This document shows positions 1 through 8,237 of a stretch of DNA of 64,000 bases, in pieces. The stretch is from Acanthococcus lagerstroemiae. Taxonomy: Eukaryota; Arthropoda; Insecta; Hemiptera; Eriococcidae. The notes under the pieces are model-generated. The model was not told where the DNA came from. It searched no databases and was given only the letters and a program-made list of their open reading frames with translations. The stretch spans positions 48,072,122 to 48,136,121 of the forward strand of contig CM063108.1 of the NCBI GenBank assembly GCA_031841125.1. Reading direction: 5' to 3'. Position numbers and translations under genes: made by a program. Within the stretch, counting starts at the first letter, position 1, and every line of letters begins with the position of its first letter.

Positions 1-492
1 TCAGCTGAAAGAGTGAAAATTGTATATTTCGAGGTCACACCTCTTTGCAGGGAGGTAGGATTGTGATGATGGGCTTTGTAATTTGTTTTTACTGATGTAA
101 ATAGAGTACTGAAGAAAAATCTGAAAAAAAATCGATTTAGGCCGATTTACCTATCATACTAGGCTACAGCCTTTGTATTCTAAACACACTGTTGACAAGA
201 TGTTGCTAATTTAAATACTTATTGCTGCTAATTCAAAAGTAATTAGATATTGTTATAAAGTTTTGTGGGTTCAACGTACTCGGACACAATATTTAGTAAA
301 TCTAGAAATTCAGAAAAGGGTCCTAATGGAAATTTTAAAAAAAAACTGCTATACAAATGCTCTGATTTTTTTTTCATGTATAGCTCACGATGCAATATAT
401 AATGAAATATCATTTAACCGGCATTTTTGGTTATTGATTCATCGAGTTGCACTGTAGAGTGCATGTCTAGTCTGGAGTATCAATGTACATAC

Positions 493-660
493 CCAATTTC
501 CATCTGCGTTCATCTTCTGTAACCAAATCTTTTTTAGCGAGAAGGTTCTGCCCTAATTGGTAAATATTTTCTGACTCTGGGTACACGCCCGCAATGCCGG
601 AGATCACAATATCGTCCCATGGCTTATCTCTCGAGAACATTGAGTCTTTGCCGGTCATAA
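493..660 (-). CDS. FASN: Fatty acid synthase, first coding exon (ketosynthase N-terminus), gene continues beyond left edge
   Basis: The minus strand encodes about 55 residues beginning MTGKDSMFSRDKPWDDIVIS and continuing with GIAGVYPESENI and LVTEDERRWK. This is the start of the beta-ketoacyl synthase domain of animal type I fatty acid synthase, where DDIVISG, PES-N and VTxDxRRW are conserved. The exon is preceded by a pyrimidine-rich tract ending TTTTTCAG at 661-662 and followed by a strong donor, GGTATGT, at 492-487, so the ATG sits two bases into an internal exon and the 5' UTR is split by an intron. The open frame runs past the donor to a stop near 467, which marks intron. No further synthase exon lies in 1-492, so the rest would be to the left. 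It could instead be a stranded exon duplicate. Splice sites are read by eye. Confidence 0.72.
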
Positions 661-1054
661 CTGAAAAATATCAGATTCGTCATTCATGGGTTACACAAAA
701 TAAATCCCCCAGTGGAGACACCATAGCTTGCTGGAAATAAAATAAAATATCTACCTATAAAGCATTCAAGGCCTTCGGTCAGAAAGAATAAGAAATTTCG
801 CGAAATTCCACTACCTTTGTATGTTGACGTAATTACGCAGTATAAAAATTTTTCGAACAAATTATAGCCGTTCAAGAAATTTAGTAAATTCTTTTGGGGC
901 TGAAAAATGTTCTGAAGACAAGTTTTAGGCAATCTCAGGTTTCATTAAGATGCACGTCGTCTCCTCAACTCTACACATTAATTTGAAAAAAAAAAGAAAA
1001 GGTTTTTCGTTCCTAAATAAGTAACACTAACATTAACAATTAAGTAAAGGACAT
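661..1054. other. AT-rich stretch upstream of the FASN exon
   Basis: No convincing coding signal was seen. On the minus strand this should be intron or 5' UTR of the fatty acid synthase gene. RTE-type LINE sequence begins near 1055. Confidence 0.4.
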
Positions 1055-1502
1055 CGTCTTGGGTAATACCTTTCCGTGGTGAGGAGACTTAAGCGTAAAA
1101 AGTAAAAAATAAAAAAAGACTCTCTATGAGGTTACAGGGTTACAGTATAATCGTTAAAATCGTGACCAAAAGCACCTAGGAGAAGGCAAACTCCGACAGA
1201 TAAACCCTGTTAGTAATAAAAACTACAACAGTATCTCTTTCCAGGAAATGTAGCTTTTCCAAATATTAATTATTGATGATGGCGTTCCAACAGGTAAATA
1301 ATTGTTATGGACGTAAGAAGCTCCCCATTCGGGTGTCCGGAAGGGAGCCACTTGAGGGAGCATCATCATCGGAAAGTTTTAAAACGAAAGGCGCAATTAA
1401 ATAGGAACTTGGAACGTAAGAAGTTTGAATGGAGTTGGAAGATTAGATAATCTGAGAGAAATGAAGAGGCTAAACCTAGGAATAGTTGGAATAAAGATAG
1501 AC

Positions 1503-2079
1503 GTCGAATTGATTTCCAAGTACCCTTTTAGCCAGTCGAATTGGTTCCCAGACGAATTGGTTCCCAGATGCTGCATGCATTGCACAGAACTGAGTCTTGG
1601 TGGGGGAAAAAATACAGGCTCTAGGGTTAACCGATGCATACCGCGACCGAGATTCGCCAGACGGACGCTTGCTTAAATATTTCTTTGGTCTATCTCTATT
1701 ACCCCCTAAGCAAGTTGAAGACTGTTTTTGTTATGATTTAATGGAGCGGAAACCAGATGACGAAAAATATGATACATTTTCTTATTACAGTTTGGAGACT
1801 TATGTCGCACCTGATAGTAATTTCCCTCCTTCGATGTGGGCTGAGTTCACGCCAAGTCGACAACGCATATTACCAACGTTTGTGAGGGATTTCACAGCAG
1901 ATTAAATAAAATGTTCAATGCACCTCACCCCAACATATTTCATTTAGCCGACACTGAAGACAATCCAAAGTAGTGCGGGAACCAATTCAACCACGACCTA
2001 TTTGGGTCGCGGGAACCAATTCGACCAGGAAAGGTGCGGTGCTTCGGAACCAATTAGGTTATTTGGGAACCAACTCGAC
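1503..2079 (+). mobile_element. MULE-like DNA transposon remnant with iterated subterminal repeats
   Basis: The outer ends form an inverted repeat: GTCGAATTGATTTCCAAGTA at the left against GTCGAGTTGGTTCCCAAATA on the opposite strand at the right. The core GAATTGGTTCCC is repeated inside each end (twice on the left, and several times in inverse form at 1978-2079). Between them, 1597-1905 encodes KYFFGLSLLPPKQVEDCF and EKYDTFSYYSLETYVAP; after a one-base frameshift near 1865 the reading continues TNVCEGFHSRLNKMFNAPHP. The TN-CE-FH block resembles the C-terminal part of Mutator-like transposases of insect genomes. Only this tail of the transposase is left. No target duplication was resolved, and the host LINE has lost sequence at this site. 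Confidence 0.6.
1597..1980 (+). pseudogene. MULE-type transposase C-terminal fragment, frameshifted
   Basis: About 125 codons in two frames. The first frame runs to 1905 and contains LLPPKQVEDCFCYDLMER and NFPPSMWAEFTPS. The second picks up near 1866 with TNVCEGFHSRLNKMF and ends near 1970 with NIFHLADTEDNPK. The catalytic DDE part of a Mutator-like transposase would lie upstream and is absent, so this cannot encode an active enzyme. Family assignment is from pattern recognition of the Trp-rich and TN-CE-FH blocks. Confidence 0.55.
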
Positions 2080-2554
2080 TTTCTGACAAGCTGGCGATAA
2101 ATGGACTTGGCCTATAGAAAAGTAAAAATGGAGTTTGGAGAAAGAAGGAAGAAAGCAAGTAATATAATAAATAAGGAGAGAGAGCCTATTTACACAGCTG
2201 AAGGAAACGTGAAAAAATGGGTAGAGTATGTAGAAGGACTATATAGTAAGTAATAATGGGAATGAAAAGATAAGAATGGAGAGGGAGGAAGATGTGGAAA
2301 CAGATGAGAGGGGAGACTTAATTTTAAGGTGTGAATTTGAAAAAGCTTTGAGAGATTTAAAGAAAATCAAAGCTGTAGAAGTGGATGAGACGCCAGCTGA
2401 ATCACTACAGAACTTTGGAGAATATGTACTTCATAACCTGTACAAATTAGTATGTTATATTTATGATAAAGTGCCTGAGAACTTTAAAGAGAGTGCTATT
2501 GTAACTGTGCTAAAAAAAACAGGAGCAGATAGGTGTGAAAATTATCGGACAATT

Positions 2555-2789
2555 GAAGGGTAAATAATTAAAACTCACATTTGCCATTTTACTCCAAGGG
2601 CGCAAATAGGCGAAATACTGTACATGGGTGCAGGAATATCTTCGCTGCGCCTGTGAACGTGGAGTATGTTCTACACCTATCGCACATGTACAGTTGCAGC
2701 AAAGATATTCCTGCATCCGTGTACAATATTTTGCATATTTGTGCCCTTGAAGTACAATGGCAAATGTGAGTTTTGATTCTTTACCCTTC
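2555..2789. mobile_element. 235-bp MITE with ~90-bp inverted arms, 4-bp AATT target duplication
   Basis: The sequence starts GAAGGGTAAA and ends TTTACCCTTC. The first ~90 bases (including ACTCACATTTGCCATT and TGCAGGAATATCTT) are repeated as reverse complement in the last ~90. The element splits the LINE reading frame after CENYRTI, and AATT is present on both sides (2551-2554, 2790-2793). The corresponding uninterrupted site in the inverted LINE copy (near 9362-9372) has a single AATT, which supports insertion with a 4-bp duplication. It has no coding capacity. Superfamily not determined. Confidence 0.8.
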
Positions 2790-3645
2790 AATTAGTCTTG
2801 CTTTCGCATGCGTCAAAAACATTAATTATGATAATTTACAGGAGAATTGAGAATAGAACAGATGCAGAGTAAGGAGATGATCAGTTTGGATTTAGAAAAA
2901 GTAGAGTTACTGAGGAAGCAGTTTTAGCTTTGAGATTAATTGCAGATGGGAGACTCAAAAAGGGGCAGGATACATATGGCATTTGTTGATACTGAAAAAG
3001 CTTTTGACAACGTCAAATGGATAAAATGTTTGATATTCTAAAAAAGATACGAATGAAATTTAAAGAAAGGCAAGTTATAGTAAACTTATATAAAGGACAG
3101 AAAGCCACATTAAGAATAGAAGGAGAGAAAGGGGAGGCTAATATAGAAAAAGGTGTAAGGCAGGGGTGCTCCTTACCTCCAGTATTATTTAATCTGTACG
3201 TAGAGTGGGCCACAAAAGAAATAAAAGAAAAATTCGAAGCAGGTGTCACTATACATGTATACATGCAGAGCAAGTAAAGATGCTCAGGTTTGCTGATGAT
3301 GTTGTCTTATTAGCTGAAAGGAGTATTGATTTGGAAAACATTTTGAATGGGATGGAGGAGATTTTGAGTATAAAATATCGTATGGGAATAAATAAAAATA
3401 AAGTGATGGTCTGTAATCGATGTGAACATGCTTGCTTAAATATAAATATTGGGCAGGAAAAGATCGAGGAAGTAAGCGAATTTTGCTATTTAGGGTGTAA
3501 AATAACACAAAAGGTAGAAGGAGTAAAAGGGATATTAAAGGTAGAATAGCACAAGCCAAATTAGCATCTTATCGAAAAAGTAATTTTTTTAAATCAAAAA
3601 ATTGTTCTTGAAGACTTATTTTTGGAGAGTGTAGCCTTGTATGGA

Positions 3646-3846
3646 CAAGGCCTAAGAGAGGGGGGCAAAGGGGACATTTTATCCCGGGCCCGGAATTTTA
3701 CATGGGGCCCCAGAGGGCCCTAGGGGAAAAAAGAAATAAAAAAGAAAAAGGAAAGAGAAAAAAAACTGCTTATCCCCCTCCTGCTAACATAGGGGCTCTA
3801 TCCTCTCGTGTTTGCCCCGCGCTCGCTTTTCCTCTCTGTGGCCCTG
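3646..3846. mobile_element. hAT-type MITE in RTE copy 1, 8-bp target duplication TGTATGGA
   Basis: A 201-bp GC-richer insert bounded by TGTATGGA at 3638-3645 and 3847-3854. Its ends are inverted repeats: CAAGGCCTAAGAGAGG on the left and CAGGGCCACAGAGAGG as reverse complement of the right. It interrupts the LINE frame between SVALYG and the TIGKSEKRR segment. An 8-bp duplication with CA-GG termini is the signature of hAT transposons. No coding capacity. Confidence 0.8.
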
Positions 3847-4230
3847 TGTATGGATGTGCAACGTCGACCATAGGAAAATCAGAGAAGAGAAGGATCGAAG
3901 CTTTTGAGATAGCATCAGATGGGCGGATAATGTAAGAAATGAGGAAGTACTTAACAGAGTAGGAGGTAAAATGGATATTTGGAATTGTCTGAAGAGAAGG
4001 AGAAGTAACTAATAGGGCATAATTTGAGGCACCCAGGAATAATATTACTGCTGCTCGAAGGAAGAGTGGAAGGAAAGAATTGCGTAGGTCTGCAAAGATT
4101 CCAGTATGTTCAGCAGATTATCAAGGACGTCAAATGTAAGTGTTATTACGAAATGAAAAAACTTGCACAAAATAGGGAGAAGCGGAGAGGTACATCAAAC
4201 CGGTCGTAAGACTGATAACCTCATCATCAT

Positions 4231-4778
4231 CCCCTTGGAGGAAGGAATTTAGTGGTGCATAAAACTGCCAACTCAAATTATAGCGATTTATGTGTAAATG
4301 AAAATGTAACTCAGTTTTTCACTAAACATAAACTATCGAAACTTCAGCCAGCAATGTTACTAAAGTTGGGATCTTTATATTCCCTATTATTTGAATGTTA
4401 TCATACTACATCATTTTCCTTAATTATTTCTGTAAAAATTAGATAAATCGTTTTAAGCCTTGCTTGTGAGGTTTTTGATTTTGGAATTACTATACATATT
4501 GGTGCTAGAGAGACAATTTGCAACGCATTACGTTAACTTATTTCGTTGTACACCATTATAGCCCTTGAGCGATTTATTCAAAGCATACCCGATATAACAT
4601 CGTAATTTGGTATTCAAATCGAAAAAAATGAATGCTTTTCGAGGTCATAGTCATACGGAAGATCGTAGCAGTGGAGGATTATAATTAGTATAATTGATTA
4701 AGCACGTTTCCTTCGAATTCGATCGATTAAATATTAGAAAATCGTGAGAATCGGTTCAACAGGGCACGGACAAGATGA
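4231..4778. other. Unassigned AT-rich intergenic DNA
   Basis: No coding sequence or recognisable repeat was seen here. Confidence 0.3.
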
Positions 4779-5362
4779 ACAGGTATTTACCCTTTATTCA
4801 CGTTTGTATAAATTTCACTTGAAAGCAGCGTTTTTGTCAGAACGTTTTCAAATGTTATCCCATCATCAGTGACCTAGGCTACTGTAGCAAAGGCCTGTCT
4901 GTCACAGCTATATTGGTCACGGTAGTGCGTATGGTGAACTGTTGTGTCATGTCCTGTGTTTTCATTAATTGTTGATAAAAGATCTACCTTCGAATACAAG
5001 ACAACTATAACTCGGTAAACACACACGTTCGTAGCGCACCCAGGGCTGCTCTTAGCTAGCCATAGCGCCCATATGGGGCTGCTAGCCAGTAAACACGACT
5101 ACAAATTTCGACAGTAAAACACTTTTCACCCTACTAATAAATCAAAACAACTCAACAATAGGGATTGATCAACCAGACCTTCACCAAAAACCAATAATCA
5201 AACATTTCACCATCCTATCTCCACCAATATAGTAAGTTAGTGATAGACAGACCTTTGCTTTAGTGCCCTAGTTACTGATAATGGGATAACACCCAAAAAG
5301 TTGTGACGAAAATACCCTGCTTTCAAGTGAAATTGGTACAAACTTCAAAAACTGTAGGTAAC
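4779..5362. mobile_element. Non-autonomous DNA element with ~145-bp imperfect inverted arms
   Basis: The left arm (about 4779-4920) contains ATTTCACTTGAAAGCAG, TGTTATCCCAT and CAAAGGCCTGTCTGTCAC. The right arm (about 5218-5362) contains the same blocks in reverse complement and in mirrored order. The ~300-bp core has no ORF. Arms are diverged, so the insertion is old. No target duplication was identified and the superfamily is unknown. Confidence 0.6.
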
Positions 5363-5460
5363 CAATCCTTCACGTACAACTCAAAACCAATAACTCATTC
5401 AAAATTCATCATTCAGAAGAAAATTCGTAAAAATCTAAAACGTCCATTTCTTCACATGTG

Positions 5461-5700
5461 AAATTTTTGTTAATCGCTGTGGTAACGTGCCCGCTTCCTT
5501 GCATCTCAGGTTCGATTTCCACCAACCAGGGGCGGATACAGAAAATAATTTTAGGGGGGTCCGAATGAAAAATCTTATAGACGAAACATAATAGCTCTAG
5601 GTCATAACATATTTAGATATTTCAGGGTCCAGATCCCCAAAACCCCCTCTGTATCCGCCACTGCCACCAACGCCGAAAGGTAGTGATATTCAAATATCCC
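5461..5700 (+). repeat. tRNA-derived SINE-like head, split by a MITE
   Basis: The segment TGGTAACGTGCCCGC followed by a B-box-like GGTTCGATTTCC at about 5510-5521 resembles the promoter of a tRNA-derived SINE. The hAT MITE at 5527-5663 is inserted right after the B box, and the sequence resumes ACGCCGAAAGG. Similar wording (GGTTCGATTCCCAACGCCG) occurs at 51169-51187. Without folding I would not call it a tRNA gene. Confidence 0.4.
5527..5663. mobile_element. hAT-type MITE, target duplication CCACCAAC
   Basis: 137 bp with ends CAGGGGCGGATACAG and, inverted, CAGTGGCGGATACAG (14 of 15 match). An exact 8-bp CCACCAAC flanks it at 5519-5526 and 5664-5671. The interior has the G-run then C-run typical of this MITE group. 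It shares the GGCGGAT end motif with 54397-54563. Confidence 0.88.
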
Positions 5701-6330
5701 CACTAACATCCTAGCGAACACAGCGACTACAGTATCCATCGAGGAGGAAACATAGCGCGTCCTGTAACCCCAGCCCAGTTCACAGGAACAAGACATTACA
5801 ATCATAGGACGTGTACCACCTCTGTCGTGAGGCGAATTCGCATTCTCGCTCACGCAATCAAATCCTTGATCGTTCACATCTCGTGGGATTGTCTAGAAGT
5901 GTTAGTTCGCACTAGAATCGGTGTGCATTTCTCACCAACCGAAATTGTCAACGGTACGTGTATGCTCAAATGACCTTCATGTGGCATACGCCTTCCTCGA
6001 GTTCTAAGACCTCAATCGATACTCTTCTTCATGGCCATGGCCTCGACAGTGCAAAAATACCTGCGAACGTCTGCCTGCCCCAGATTCTATATTTCGACGC
6101 CATCCCACACGCGCCAGAAGCAAATCCGAGAAAACTAAGAAAGTACAAATGTATATTCGCTCCGAATTGTGTAGCCTACACGTGTCGGCCTTCAAAGATA
6201 GTCAACGCGTCCCTCGAGTCTCCGCTCATCTCATGGTGACATCGTCCTCATAGGCGGAGACACCATCGTCAAATGATCGATCATTAGTATATAACTCCTG
6301 TACAGAAGCTCAGTCTTGATCTTGGTTCTA
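5701..6330. other. Unassigned intergenic DNA
   Basis: Higher GC than its surroundings, with only short open frames on both strands and no recognisable protein. Confidence 0.25.
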
Positions 6331-6558
6331 AAATGCTCATGTCAGGTGGAGCTCTCGCAGGTCTCTTTCTCGATCCAGCACCTTTTCGGACTTGGAAATC
6401 TAAACTCAAAGTGTAGTCTTTGTACTCTGTCGTGTCGGGTAATCAAATGCTCATGTCAGGTGGAGCTCTCGCAGGTCTCTTTCTCGATCCAGCACCTTTT
6501 CGGACTTGGAGATCTAAACTCAAAGTGTAGTCTTTGTACTCTGTCGTGTCGGGTAATC
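6331..6558. repeat. 114-bp direct tandem duplication, two units
   Basis: Units 6331-6444 and 6445-6558 are almost identical (a visible difference is GGAAATC versus GGAGATC). Because 114 is divisible by three the plus-strand frame stays open and encodes two copies of a 38-residue unit containing KCSCQVELSQVSFSIQHLF. No family is recognised; the open frame follows from the duplication and is not evidence of a gene. Confidence 0.9.
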
Positions 6559-8237
6559 TAAAAGCCTAACAGCATTTTCTGAAATAGCTAATTAACGTAC
6601 ATTTTAAATTATTGGTGAAAAGTCTTAATAGACCTATTCAACTCAACTCTGACTCGACCACTTTATTTGTCGAGCCGAGCATCTATAATCAGGGGCTTGA
6701 TCCTGTCATCTCCTAGGGGCCACGCTGTGAACCCCCGCTATTTACCATCAATCAACGACAACGACTCTCGGTAGCCCGAGAGGCCACCCGAACACCACGA
6801 CAGAATCAGATCAAAAAGATTTGTACTGTGCGTGTGCACGTCGTGGACCGCTTATTGAACGTCGTGAAACCTGTGACTAGTAAGCGGACTGCGACTGCAC
6901 ACTTTTCGGCATAAAGAAGGAAAACTCTAACGAACAAAACTATGAGGAAAGCAACCTGCCCAGGAGACAGGAGAGTCGCGCGACAGAAACCTCGACCATC
7001 AACGTCGGTATCGGTACGGCGCCTGAAGAAGAAGAAATGTTTGTACCGAAAGAGGAAAACGAGTTAGCTTAACAGGAATGGCTGAAAGGTTTTCAAGGGG
7101 AAGCTACTGTATAAAGAGAATAATCTTGGGATCAGAAAATACATCTCGCAGAAAAAATTGACAACAAATTGAATATGTCATAATTAGCACCAAAATCGAT
7201 ATTTTTGTTAACTCGACTGAACCAACTCTCTCTTTTTTTTTCCTCACTAAATTTCTACTATTGCGAGCATGAATCTTGTGCACGCTCCTGAGAAAGTGAG
7301 AGTAGGCAAACACATCTATCTATGTGCTGTCAGGATAGGTTGTCTCCTTACCAAGCTGAAGGAAGATCACCGAACTGAGCCTGTATTTAGATAGATTTCT
7401 GTAATGAATCGATTCATGTTTTCATTAAAAGTGTTTCAATCAAATAAAAGTCACATAGCTGTATTTTTGTCACTCAGCACTGCTGCACCTCGAAGCTGGG
7501 ACAATATATTTGTATACATATTTATATTTGGGACGCGGGGGCAATCTTTTCCAGTGTAATTCATAATGAGTGAAGTTTTCGTAAACCAGTTCATTTCTAA
7601 GGCGGTGAGAAGCAGGGTTACCAAAGAAGAAGAAGCTGCGTCTGCTGAAACAGATGAGAGGGATTTACGTTCTTTCTGCTCATCCTTGGATTAATATTAA
7701 GTTTCTAAGATGAAACACGGAGCCAGTGCTAGAGACCCCGGGTAGGGGTTGAGGTTTGAAACAGCGGATGAGCATTGCAGCTACAAACTGATAACTGTTC
7801 ATGAGTTAATAAGTAATTCAGAAACATATGCATGGGAGAGTACCACGCAGTAGAAACAAGTACAAATAGAATATATTGAGTAAGAGGAGGGAATTTTCGG
7901 TTTTGATTCAAATGACAAATATGTATCATGATGTGTGGTGGGACGTATGGCGATGCACGCATGCCAAAGTGGCCCCTATGACACCGCACCCCCGGCCACA
8001 GGAACTACCCTTTCGAGCATCGCGTCAGTGACCGGAGGGAGAGCACATGCCTCTCTGCTTTAAGCAAATCCAAACAAATTGAAATATGTATCATACAATG
8101 CAATATAATAAAAATTTCGAAGATTATAATGTAAAGAATGTCCCACTGCGTACCACTTACGCTTACATAAGTTGCCGGATGTAAGTGTGCACAGAAATCT
8201 GTGTAAGTCTTTTAAAATCAAGCAGCAAGTAATGATA
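6559..8237. other. Unassigned intergenic DNA with one dispersed-repeat fragment
   Basis: No gene seen. About 7975-8045 (ATGACACCGCACCC, ACTACCCTTTCGAG, GTGACCGGAGGGA) is similar to 62893-62970 in the same orientation, so it is a piece of a dispersed repeat. The RTE copy begins at about 8238. Confidence 0.4.

Larger units (their letters stand above)
2106..4210 (+). pseudogene. Reverse transcriptase ORF of RTE copy 1, broken
   Basis: Coding pieces in order: 2106-2250 (linker after the endonuclease), 2276-2550 (fingers region with VPENFKESAIVTVLKKTGAD and CENYRTI), 2800-3020 (QFGFRKSRVTEEAVLALRLI), 3017-3277 (KERQVIVNLYKGQKATLRIE and KGVRQGCSL), 3280-3549 (catalytic FADDVVLL and FCYLGCKIT), then 3855-4209 (IGKSEKRRIEAFE and the basic C-terminus). 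The catalytic YADD-type box is kept as FADD. Frameshifts near 3000 and 3280 and two MITE insertions interrupt the frame. The copy at 8706-9235 supplies the matching uninterrupted segments. Confidence 0.75.
1055..4230 (+). mobile_element. RTE-type non-LTR retrotransposon, copy 1, degenerate, with nested insertions
   Basis: The 5' UTR at about 1055-1400 matches, in inverted orientation, 10690-11002. It leads into the start of an endonuclease reading GTWNVRSLNGVGRLDNLREM at about 1408. Most of the endonuclease is missing. Reverse transcriptase pieces follow between 2106 and 3650, including FADDVVLLAE at about 3290. The C-terminal region continues from 3855 to a stop near 4209, and the copy ends near a CATCATCATC tract typical of RTE 3' ends. 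Several frameshifts break the frame. Three foreign segments interrupt it (1503-2079, 2555-2789, 3646-3846), each absent from the sister copy at 8238-11002. The RTE assignment rests on motif style and 3' end. Confidence 0.82.

Noticed and set aside
5461..5530. Possible tRNA gene
   Set aside because: Only a B-box-like word is good; it is split by a MITE and no cloverleaf could be drawn by eye.
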